From positions 1 through 5,011 of the forward strand of contig JADLDF010000309.1 in assembly GCA_020846815.1 (NCBI GenBank): DNA of 5,011 bases, read 5' to 3'. Origin of the DNA: Gammaproteobacteria bacterium. Lineage in GTDB: Bacteria > Pseudomonadota > Gammaproteobacteria > Steroidobacterales > Steroidobacteraceae. Position 1 is the stretch's first letter; every line of letters begins with the position of its first letter. The notes under the pieces are model-generated. The model saw only the letters and a program-made list of their open reading frames with translations, did not search any database and was not told the origin of the DNA. This document shows positions 1 to 5,011 of the stretch, one piece after another. Made by a program: the position numbers and the translations under genes.

Positions 1-652
1 CCGCCGCCACCAGGAACTGCTGGAACTGCTCGGGCGTCATGCCGCCCTGCAGCCAGCGGGTCTGGATCGCGCCCGGCGCGATCGCGTTGATGCGGATCTC
101 GGGGCCGAGCACCAGCGACAGCGATTGGGTCAGCATGTTCAGTGCAGCCTTGCTGGCCGCGTAGGCCATCGACGAGGCGATGCCGGTGACGCCGCCGATC
201 GAGGAGTTGTTGACGACCGCACCCTTGCCCTGCTTGCGCATCTGCGGCGCCACCGCGCGCACCATCTGGTAAGCCCCCGCGACGTTGACCTTGTAGATCG
301 CGAGGAAGTCGTCGGCGCTCAGGCCGTCGAGGTTCTCGTACGGATTGAACTTGGTCTTGGCCGCGTTGTTGATGAGGTAGTCGATGCGGCCCCACTTGTC
401 GATCGCCGCCCTGGCCATGCCTTGGCAGGCCGCATCGTCGCCGACGTCGCCCTGGAACACGAGGGTCTCGGCGCCGTGGGACTCGCAGGTCCGGGCGGTC
501 TCCTCGGCCTCGCTCTTGCTGCGCGTGTAGTTGATCACGACGTTGCAGCCGCGCTGCGCCAGCATGATCGCGGCGGCGGCGCCGACGCCGGTGGCGGAGC
601 CGGTCACGATCGCGACCTTGCGGGCGGAAGCAGCGGTCTGGGCAGAGGTCAT
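1..652 (-). CDS. Short-chain dehydrogenase/reductase (classical SDR), C-terminus outside window
   Basis: This is an NAD(P)-dependent oxidoreductase of the classical SDR family, expected to be a soluble cytoplasmic Rossmann-fold enzyme. 217 residues are visible, and about 30-50 C-terminal residues should lie beyond base 1. The cofactor motif TGSATGVG is at residues 17-24 and the NNA motif at 95-97. The catalytic tetrad reads N123, S151, Y164 and K168 (YAASK), and the PG motif is at 193-194. The second strand ends INYTRS (40-45) with no acidic residue after it, which by family rules suggests NADP(H) rather than NAD(H). The ATG at 652 is chosen because a GGAG ribosome binding site lies 7 nt upstream and the glycine motif falls at the usual distance. 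The gene is divergent from the UbiD homologue, so a shared pathway is plausible. Substrate is unknown; SDR subfamilies cannot be separated by eye, and the missing C-terminus carries much of the substrate specificity. Confidence 0.92.
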   Translation of the reverse strand, partial: MTSAQTAASARKVAIVTGSATGVGAAAAIMLAQRGCNVVINYTRSKSEAEETARTCESHGAETLVFQGDVGDDAACQGMARAAIDKWGRIDYLINNAAKTKFNPYENLDGLSADDFLAIYKVNVAGAYQMVRAVAPQMRKQGKGAVVNNSSIGGVTGIASSMAYAASKAALNMLTQSLSLVLGPEIRINAIAPGAIQTRWLQGGMTPEQFQQFLVAA

Positions 653-851
653 CAGGTCACTCCAGGCATCGTATGCAGTGGACCCGGTCGGCCCACGTTC
701 GTCGTGGATGATGACGGCCCGGTCCCCGCTGCGCGAGGGGGGGCGTGCATGCGACCAAGCTAAGGTCACGCTGCGCCTTGCGGGCCGTCCCCACTGGCCT
801 CCCACCGGGGCCGCGGTTACGCTGGCGCACCGGTCATTACGGGGTATGTAG
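653..851. promoter_or_regulatory. Divergent intergenic region, SDR / UbiD homologue
   Basis: These 199 bp separate the divergent SDR and UbiD genes and must hold the promoters for both unless transcription enters from outside. I see no convincing -35/-10 pair on either strand. On the minus strand TACGAT (a 4/6 match to a -10 box) lies too close to the SDR start to leave room for a leader. A run of seven G (738-744) and a GTGCATGC stretch (745-752) are present but unassigned. No small gene is supported here. The UbiD start is preceded by GGGG (841-844) at 7 nt spacing, which is a weak ribosome binding site. Confidence 0.5.
660..663 (-). promoter_or_regulatory. Ribosome binding site of the SDR gene
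   Basis: On the minus strand GGAG stands 7 nt before the ATG at 652. This fixes the start of the SDR gene, whose other end is outside the window. Confidence 0.7.
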
Positions 852-2348
852 ATGGCTTACAAGGACATGCGCGCCTTCCTGGGCATGCTGGAAAAGGAAG
901 GTCAGCTCAAGCACGTCGACGTGCCGATCGACGGCAGGCGCGGCAGCAACGAGCTGCAGTCGCTGATGAACTACGTCTGCAGCAAGAACGGCCCGGCGCT
1001 GATCCTCAACAACGTCTCCGGCTACAACACGCAGGGCGTGCCGATCGTCTTCAATCCCTTCGGCACGCGCGAGCGCACCGCCATGACCATCGGCTTCCGC
1101 GACTGGCGCGAAGCCAAGCTGCACCACGCCGGCGTGCTCGGCGACCCGGCGCGCTGGATCCCGCCGAAGCTCGTCGATCGTGCCCAGGCCCCCTGCAAGG
1201 AGGTCGTGATCAAGGGCGCCGAGAACATCGCGCTCGACAAACAGCTGCCGCACGTCTGGTTCGGCAGGGAAGGCCCGGCCTACATCACCAACGCGATCAC
1301 CTTCTCGAAGGATCCGGAGAACGGCGGCCGCAACGCCGGCTGGTACCGCTTCACGCAGTTCCTCGACGCCACGCACCCGCTCGGCGGCAGCTATCCGCCG
1401 GAGCGCGCCAAGCGCGATCTCGCGGCCTTCTACTGGTGGAACCCGCCGTTTTCCGACATCGGCCGCCACACCTTCAAGGCCTCGCAGATGGGCAAGCATC
1501 TCGAGGTCGCGATCGCCGGCGTCTGCGAGCCCGCGGTGCACCTTGCCGCGGCGACCGGCTGCGCCTACGGTGCCGACGAGGCCGCGCTCGCGGGCGGCCT
1601 GCGCGGCGAGGCGCTCGAGATGGTGCAGTGCGAGACCGTCGACCTGCAGGTGCCGGCCACGGCCGAGTGGGTGCTCGAAGGGGAGGTCATCTACGAAGAG
1701 ACCGAGGCGATCGGCTGGCATTCCAACCCCGTCGGCTACTACGACCGCGTGCAGGTGTTTCCGATGGTGCGCGTCAAGTGCATCACCCATCGCCGCAACC
1801 CGCTGTGGCACGCGACCATGGAGATGATGCCGCCGTTCGATCACAACTACATCGGCCTGCTGCCGGTCGAGGCCGAGGTGCTCGCCGACCTGCGCCGCAA
1901 GATCCCCGAGGTGCACGACGTCGCCGTGACGCCGAACATGTGTTATGTCGTGCAGCTCTCGGTCGACGGCGCGCAGAAGCCGCACAACGAATTCGGCAAG
2001 TACGTGATCCACGCCGTCTGGGGCTCGGCCGGGCGCTGGGGCCGCACGGCCAAGCTCGTCGTCGTGGTCGGGCCGGACGTCGACCCCTACGACATGGACA
2101 GCGTCGAGTGGGCCATCATGACGCGCTGGCAGCCGGTCAAGGATTCGCTGGTGAACCACTCGGGCCCGCCGATGGTGCTCGACCCCTCCTGCGAGAAGTC
2201 CGCGCAGTTCGGCGCGTTCCGCTCCGAGCAGATGGGCATCGATGCGACCATCAAGATCCCCGAGCGCTTCACCGAGTATCCCGAGGTGTCGAAGGCCGAT
2301 CCCGCCGCCGTCGCGGCGATCGCGAAAAAGCTGGCAGGCATCGTTTGA
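852..2348 (+). CDS. UbiD-family (prenylated-FMN-type) decarboxylase/carboxylase with atypical active site
   Basis: UbiD enzymes use prenylated FMN, made by UbiX, for reversible decarboxylation of aromatic or alpha,beta-unsaturated acids. They act in the cytoplasm, usually as oligomers. The 498 residues match the family's usual length. The order of landmarks is also normal: an N-terminal MAYKDMRAFL segment; NAGWYR (161-166), matching the cofactor-site Asn and catalytic Arg of Fdc1; DEAALAGGLRGE (242-253), with E243 as metal-ligand Glu; CETVDL (260-265); AEWVLEGEV (271-279); and MGIDAT near the C-terminus. The normal E-G-P-F-G-E segment aligns without gaps to I-G-W-H-S-N (287-292), so both catalytic Glu are absent. 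The metal-ligand His region reads NPPFSDIGRH (197-206), preceded by about 15 extra residues. Family membership is certain, but ordinary decarboxylase activity is not. It could be a divergent catalytic subfamily or a partner subunit, as UbiD-like pairs occur in phenylphosphate carboxylase. No ubiX lies in the window, and ubiquinone-pathway UbiD is not implied. The gene overlaps the following methyltransferase gene. Confidence 0.93.
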   Translation: MAYKDMRAFLGMLEKEGQLKHVDVPIDGRRGSNELQSLMNYVCSKNGPALILNNVSGYNTQGVPIVFNPFGTRERTAMTIGFRDWREAKLHHAGVLGDPARWIPPKLVDRAQAPCKEVVIKGAENIALDKQLPHVWFGREGPAYITNAITFSKDPENGGRNAGWYRFTQFLDATHPLGGSYPPERAKRDLAAFYWWNPPFSDIGRHTFKASQMGKHLEVAIAGVCEPAVHLAAATGCAYGADEAALAGGLRGEALEMVQCETVDLQVPATAEWVLEGEVIYEETEAIGWHSNPVGYYDRVQVFPMVRVKCITHRRNPLWHATMEMMPPFDHNYIGLLPVEAEVLADLRRKIPEVHDVAVTPNMCYVVQLSVDGAQKPHNEFGKYVIHAVWGSAGRWGRTAKLVVVVGPDVDPYDMDSVEWAIMTRWQPVKDSLVNHSGPPMVLDPSCEKSAQFGAFRSEQMGIDATIKIPERFTEYPEVSKADPAAVAAIAKKLAGIV

Positions 2349-2932
2349 AGACGCAGTTCGACCGGGGCTATTACCAGAAGTACTACCTCGACTCCAGGAC
2401 CGCCGCCGTTTCCGCCGAGGAGATGCGCGCGCGGGCGCTGCTGATCGCGGCGTACTGCGACCACGTGGGGCTGCCGGTCAAGCGCATCCTCGATGCCGGC
2501 TGCGGCATCGGGCTGCTGCGCGCACCGCTGCTGCGCGCGCTGCCGCGCGCCAGGTACACCGGCCTCGAAGTCAGCGAATACATGTGCGAGCGTCACGGCT
2601 GGGTGCAGGGCACGATCGCCGACTACCGGCCGCGCACGCCGTTCGACCTCGTGATTTGCTACGACGTCATGCAGTACCTCGACGACCGCGACGCGACCCG
2701 CGCGCTTGCGAACTTCGCGCGCCTCTGCCGCGGCGTGCTGTTCTTCAGCGCGCTGACCACCTATGACTGGAAGCACAACGCCGACCGCAAGCGCACCGAT
2801 CCGGACGTGCACTACCGCAGCGGTGAGTGGTATCGCGAGCGGCTGCGCAGGAAGTTCCGCCACATCGGCGCCGGCTTCTGGATCCGGCGCGGCGCGCCGC
2901 TGATCACCTGGGAGCTCGAATCGGCCGACTGA
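2345..2932 (+). CDS. Class I SAM-dependent methyltransferase, small (195 aa), TTG start
   Basis: This is a Rossmann-like methyltransferase that transfers the methyl group of S-adenosylmethionine, probably to a small molecule. Motif I is LDAGCGIG (49-56). E75 (YTGLEVS) is the expected acidic residue that binds the ribose hydroxyls. FDLVICYDVMQYLDD (100-114) is the post-motif IV segment typical of the family. The start is TTG, overlapping the UbiD stop as TTGA, with AGG 6 nt upstream. No in-frame ATG or GTG lies just before it. The first internal ATG (2423, residue 27) would remove FDRGYYQKYY, a segment commonly conserved in this kind of methyltransferase, so TTG is preferred. The overlap implies co-transcription and probable translational coupling with the UbiD homologue, which points to a shared substrate or pathway. 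The acceptor (O, N, C or S) cannot be read. The stop codon is one base before a large palindrome. Confidence 0.88.
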   Translation: MKTQFDRGYYQKYYLDSRTAAVSAEEMRARALLIAAYCDHVGLPVKRILDAGCGIGLLRAPLLRALPRARYTGLEVSEYMCERHGWVQGTIADYRPRTPFDLVICYDVMQYLDDRDATRALANFARLCRGVLFFSALTTYDWKHNADRKRTDPDVHYRSGEWYRERLRRKFRHIGAGFWIRRGAPLITWELESAD

Positions 2933-2933
2933 G

Positions 2934-3000
2934 GCCAAAATGGATCTGCCAAAATAGATCGGATTTCAAATCCGATCTATTTTGGCAGATCCATTTTGGC
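2934..3000. repeat. 67-nt perfect palindrome built of four 14-nt units
   Basis: The left arm 2934-2966 and right arm 2968-3000 are exactly complementary over 33 bp around one central base (C2967). Pairing stops outside (G2933 against G3001). Each arm contains two abutting 14-nt units. In the right arm they are CCGATCTATTTTGG (2972-2985) and CAGATCCATTTTGG (2986-2999), identical at 12 of 14 positions. The left arm carries their complements at 2949-2962 and 2935-2948. The arms are about 39% G+C, far below the flanking genes. The element lies between convergent genes, directly after the methyltransferase stop. It may be a terminator, a small palindromic repeat or the remnant of a mobile element. 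The structure is certain, the role inferred. Confidence 0.95.
2951..2983. terminator. Possible bidirectional intrinsic terminator nested in the palindrome
   Basis: The inner hairpin pairs AGATCGGATTT (2956-2966) with AAATCCGATCT (2968-2978). On the plus strand it is followed by A and then TTTT (2980-2983). By symmetry the minus strand has the same hairpin followed by TTTT (plus-strand AAAA, 2951-2954). It sits between the methyltransferase (plus) and FN3-like (minus) gene ends, where a shared terminator is expected. Against this, the T-run is short and belongs to the longer stem, so the full 33-bp hairpin could compete. Confidence 0.55.
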
Positions 3001-3022
3001 GCGGCGGCCGAGGCTGCGTGCG

Positions 3023-3439
3023 CTAATGGATCGTCTTCGCGATCGGCGGGGGCTGTTCGCTCTCGATGCCGAGCTGCGTGTAGGTCGTGACCGAGAAATA
3101 CCAGGTGCCGCGCGGCAGCTGTTTCACGACGTAGCGGGTCGCCGCCGGATCGGGAATCGTCGCTTCGAGCTGCAGCTCGCCCGGTGCCGGGCCGACGTAG
3201 ACGCGAAAGCCGGCGACCGGATCGTCCTGCGAGCCCGCTGCGGCAGCCTGCGGCTCGGCCTTCGACCAGGTGATGCTGGCCGTCCCGGGCCCGCTCGTGC
3301 GCGCTCTCCCCGGCAGCGTGGGTGCCAGCGCCGATGCCGCTGGTGGCTTGTGCAGCAACAGCCAGCCGCCGCCGGCCAGCCCGGCCATCACCACCGCGAC
3401 CACCGCCGCCACGATCAACGTCCGCCGCGCGTCCGCCAT
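3023..3439 (-). CDS. Small membrane-anchored protein with a fibronectin type III-like domain
   Basis: This 138-residue protein has an N-terminal hydrophobic segment (about 8-29) after MADARR, which is either a single membrane anchor or an uncleaved signal. A Pro/Ala/Gly-rich linker (about 30-52) follows, then one domain (53-138). The domain has fibronectin type III marks: the strand ITW (56-58), FRVYVG (78-83), and LPRGTWYFSVTTY (108-120), the last being the usual tyrosine/leucine corner region. The positive N-terminus suggests the domain faces the periplasm. No lipobox Cys is present. The ATG at 3439 is chosen because it starts just before the anchor and no other in-frame ATG, GTG or TTG lies nearby. 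No clear ribosome binding site is seen. The frame stays open upstream, but that stretch overlaps the ATPase gene and is probably not coding. The gene is divergent from the KaiC-like gene. FN3-like domains usually mediate binding; the partner here is unknown. Confidence 0.8.
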   Translation of the reverse strand: MADARRTLIVAAVVAVVMAGLAGGGWLLLHKPPAASALAPTLPGRARTSGPGTASITWSKAEPQAAAAGSQDDPVAGFRVYVGPAPGELQLEATIPDPAATRYVVKQLPRGTWYFSVTTYTQLGIESEQPPPIAKTIH

Positions 3440-3501
3440 GGCGAGGAGTCTAGCGCGATTTGACGACCTGCCGCTCGTCTGCCAACCGACATCGCCCGGT
3501 T

Positions 3502-3517
3502 GTAGGACGAGTCCTGC
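3502..3517. promoter_or_regulatory. Inverted repeat, candidate operator
   Basis: GTAGGAC-GA-GTCCTGC has perfect AGGAC/GTCCT arms (3504-3508 and 3511-3515) around a 2-nt centre. The next pair outward is T against G (mismatched as DNA), and the outermost pair is G-C. It lies about 63 nt before the FN3-like start and about 120 nt before the ATPase start. Size and symmetry suit a dimeric helix-turn-helix regulator, but no regulator is encoded in the window. Confidence 0.35.
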
Positions 3518-3620
3518 GGCAGCGTGCGGCGGGCGGTGACGACAAGCCTGCAGGGCAATGCCTATGGTCGAAAAAAATTGCAGACCGCGCGGGGTCGCGA
3601 CTATCCCCCGACTGGCATGC

Positions 3621-3626
3621 GGGAGG
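3621..3626 (+). promoter_or_regulatory. Ribosome binding site of the KaiC-like gene
   Basis: GGGAGG stands 10 nt before the ATG at 3637 and supports that start. The ATG at 3617 lies upstream of this site and is in another frame. Confidence 0.65.
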
Positions 3627-3636
3627 CCTCCGCGAG

Positions 3637-5011
3637 ATGGAACGTCACGACGAGACTCCGATAGGCACCGGCATCGCAGGGCTCGACGAAATACTCGACG
3701 GTGGTTTTCCGCCCAACGGTATCTACCTCGTCGAAGGCAGCCCCGGAGCGGGCAAGACGACGCTCGCGCTGCAGTTCCTGCTCGAGGGCGTGCACCGTGG
3801 CGAGACGGTGCTCTACCTGACCCTGTCGGAGTCGGCGGCGGATCTCGAGAGAGTCGCACACTCGCATGGCTGGTCGCTGGAAGGCGTGACGTTGCGCGAG
3901 TACTTGCTGCAGGAGCCATCGTTCGGCCACGAGCAGGTGACGATGTTCCATCCGGCCGAAATCGAGCTCGGCGAAACGCTGCGCCGCATGCTGGCCGACA
4001 TCGACGAGCTGCGGCCGGCGCGCGTCGTGCTCGACGCGCTGTCGGAGCTGCGCCTGCTGTCCGAGACGGCCATCCGCTATCGGCGCCAGCTGCTGGTGTT
4101 CAAGCAGTTCTTCCTGAAGCGGCGCTGCACCGTGCTGCTGCTCGACGACCGCGGCGGTCAGCCCGACGATCCGCACATGCAGAGCGTGCCGCACGGCGTG
4201 GTGGTGCTGGAGAGCTTCCGCACGCCCTATGGCGGTGACCGGCGGCAGCTGCGCGTCGCCAAGCTGCGTGCGCGGGCCTTCCGCACCGGCGCGCACGACT
4301 ACGAGATCCGCCGCGGCGGGCTCGAGATCTTCCCGCGCATCGTCGCCGCCGCCCATGCTTCGACGTTCGCGCGCGTGCGGCAGCCGAGCGGTCTCGACGC
4401 CCTCGATGCGCTGCTCGGCGGCGGGCCGCTGACCGGTACCAGCCTCATGGTCACGGGCCCGGCCGGTGCCGGCAAGACCACGATCGCCATGCTGTATGCG
4501 ATCAGCGCCGCGCGTCGCGGCGAGCGCGCCGCGGTGTTCTCGTTCGACGAGACGCTGGCGACGCTGACCAGCCGCCTGGCCGAGATCGGGCTCGATACCG
4601 CGCCGCTGGCGGCCGATGGCCGCCTGCTGCTGCGGCAGGTCGATCCGGTGGAGCTCTCGCCGGGCGAGTTCGGGCATCACGTGCAGGTCGCGGTCGAGCA
4701 CGATGCCGTGCGCCTGCTCGTGATCGACAGCCTCAACGGCTACCTGAACTCGCTGCCCGACGAGCGTCACCTCGTCGCACAGCTCCACGAGCTGCTGACC
4801 TATCTCGCGAACCATGGCGTGGTGACGCTGCTCGTCGTGGGTCAGCACGGTCTCGTGGGCCCGGACCTCGAATCGCCCGTGGATGCGAGCTATCTCTCCG
4901 ATTCGATCCTGCTGCTGCGCTACTTCGAGGCCGGTGGGCGGGTCCGCAAGGCGATCTCGGTCACCAAGAAGCGCGGCGGCGGCCACGAGCCGACGGTGCG
5001 CGAGCTCATGA
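3637..5011 (+). CDS. Double-domain KaiC/RAD55-type ATPase, C-terminus outside window
   Basis: This is a RecA-fold P-loop ATPase of the KaiC-like family with two tandem domains; 458 residues are visible and the frame is open at the window end. Domain 1 opens with TGIAGLDEILDGGFP (11-25). It has Walker A GSPGAGKT (34-41), the strand LTLSES (61-66) with E65 at the catalytic-Glu position, and Walker B RVVLD (129-133). It continues with a conserved run including RYRRQLL and FKQFF, and ends with VAKLRARAF and HDYEI. Domain 2 begins at about 250 with SGLDALDALLGGG. It has Walker A GPAGAGKT (274-281), catalytic FDE (303-305), Walker B LLVID (360-364) and KKRGGGHE (444-451). Both sites look competent for ATP. 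Family members in Proteobacteria are often linked to histidine kinases or response regulators, but the downstream gene is not visible. The KaiC phosphosite Ser-Thr aligns by eye with S418-Y419. No kaiA or kaiB is present, so a circadian role is not supported. Confidence 0.93.
   Translation, partial: MERHDETPIGTGIAGLDEILDGGFPPNGIYLVEGSPGAGKTTLALQFLLEGVHRGETVLYLTLSESAADLERVAHSHGWSLEGVTLREYLLQEPSFGHEQVTMFHPAEIELGETLRRMLADIDELRPARVVLDALSELRLLSETAIRYRRQLLVFKQFFLKRRCTVLLLDDRGGQPDDPHMQSVPHGVVVLESFRTPYGGDRRQLRVAKLRARAFRTGAHDYEIRRGGLEIFPRIVAAAHASTFARVRQPSGLDALDALLGGGPLTGTSLMVTGPAGAGKTTIAMLYAISAARRGERAAVFSFDETLATLTSRLAEIGLDTAPLAADGRLLLRQVDPVELSPGEFGHHVQVAVEHDAVRLLVIDSLNGYLNSLPDERHLVAQLHELLTYLANHGVVTLLVVGQHGLVGPDLESPVDASYLSDSILLLRYFEAGGRVRKAISVTKKRGGGHEPTVRELM

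Larger units (their letters stand above)
3440..3636. promoter_or_regulatory. Divergent intergenic region, FN3-like protein / KaiC-like ATPase
   Basis: This 197-bp spacer should carry promoters for both divergent genes. It holds a 16-nt imperfect inverted repeat (3502-3517) and an A-rich patch of seven A (3571-3577). A very weak promoter-like pair for the ATPase is TTGCAG (3578-3583) with CTATCC (3601-3606) at 17 nt; both boxes match consensus poorly, so no promoter is called. No small gene is supported. Confidence 0.45.

Noticed and set aside
65..83. Perfect GC-rich palindrome (9-bp arms, 1-nt centre)
   Set aside because: It lies inside the SDR coding sequence over the conserved A-I-A-P-G-A segment. 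Codon choice in a GC-rich gene explains it without a separate role.
668..676. TACGAT as a -10 box for the SDR on the minus strand
   Set aside because: It is only about 17 nt from the SDR ATG, and no -35 match is found at suitable spacing.
125..763. Long plus-strand open frame over the SDR gene
   Set aside because: It is the antisense of the SDR. Its Arg/Asp/His/Ala-rich composition is typical of shadow frames, while the minus strand has a full SDR motif set.
837..2159. 440-codon minus-strand open frame opposite the UbiD gene
   Set aside because: Low-complexity His/Arg/Val/Ala composition with no recognisable domain. The plus strand encodes a clear UbiD protein.
1436..2344. N-terminal extension of the methyltransferase frame through the UbiD gene
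   Set aside because: The frame stays open by GC bias, but the extension is Arg-rich shadow sequence. The homology-like region begins at the TTG at 2345.
3613..3629. Sigma-54-like GG-N10-GC match (TGGCATG...GC)
   Set aside because: It lacks the TT of the -12 box and overlaps the ribosome binding site of the ATPase, so a transcript from it would have almost no leader.
3440..3919. Upstream extension of the FN3-like frame to 3919
   Set aside because: It would overlap the ATPase gene by about 280 bp and adds an Arg-rich stretch with no domain ahead of a normal N-terminal anchor.
3601..4986. 461-codon minus-strand open frame opposite the KaiC-like gene
   Set aside because: It is an antisense shadow with no motifs. 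The plus strand carries both Walker A/B sets.

Overview
The window is about two-thirds G+C, and its reading frames have the strong third-position G/C bias of a high-GC Pseudomonadota. The two-domain KaiC-like ATPase at the right end belongs to a type I know mainly from Proteobacteria. I cannot name a genus. There are five genes. Two run off the window edges: the SDR lacks its C-terminus and the KaiC-like gene lacks its C-terminus.

Left block (1-2932). A short-chain dehydrogenase/reductase on the minus strand (652 to beyond 1) is divergent from a UbiD-family decarboxylase/carboxylase (852-2348). The shared intergenic region is 199 bp. The UbiD gene overlaps a small class I SAM-dependent methyltransferase gene (2345-2932) by TTGA: the TTG start overlaps the TGA stop. 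The two are almost certainly co-transcribed and probably translationally coupled. A prenylated-FMN-type (de)carboxylase, a methyltransferase and an oxidoreductase would fit conversion of an aromatic or unsaturated acid, but the substrate cannot be read from the sequence. The UbiD protein is unusual. It keeps the cofactor-site Asn and Arg and one metal-ligand Glu, but the two catalytic glutamates of the canonical E-G-P-F-G-E segment are replaced, as is probably the metal-ligand His.

Junction (2933-3022). One base after the methyltransferase stop lies a 67-nt perfect palindrome with 33-bp arms and a single central base. It is only about 40% G+C in GC-rich surroundings. Each arm is two abutting 14-nt units. 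It sits between convergent genes and contains a nested hairpin followed by TTTT on both strands, so it may work as a bidirectional terminator. Its structure also resembles a small palindromic repeat element.

Right block (3023-5011). A small membrane-anchored protein with one fibronectin type III-like domain (3439-3023, minus) is divergent from a double-domain KaiC/RAD55-type ATPase (3637 to beyond 5011, plus). The 197-bp gap between them has a short inverted repeat that could be an operator. The ATPase has two complete Walker A/B sets. It is not a cyanobacterial clock KaiC in any demonstrable sense: no kaiA or kaiB is visible, and the KaiC Ser-Thr phosphosite aligns with Ser-Tyr.

The most unusual items are the 67-nt compound palindrome and the non-canonical active site of the UbiD homologue.
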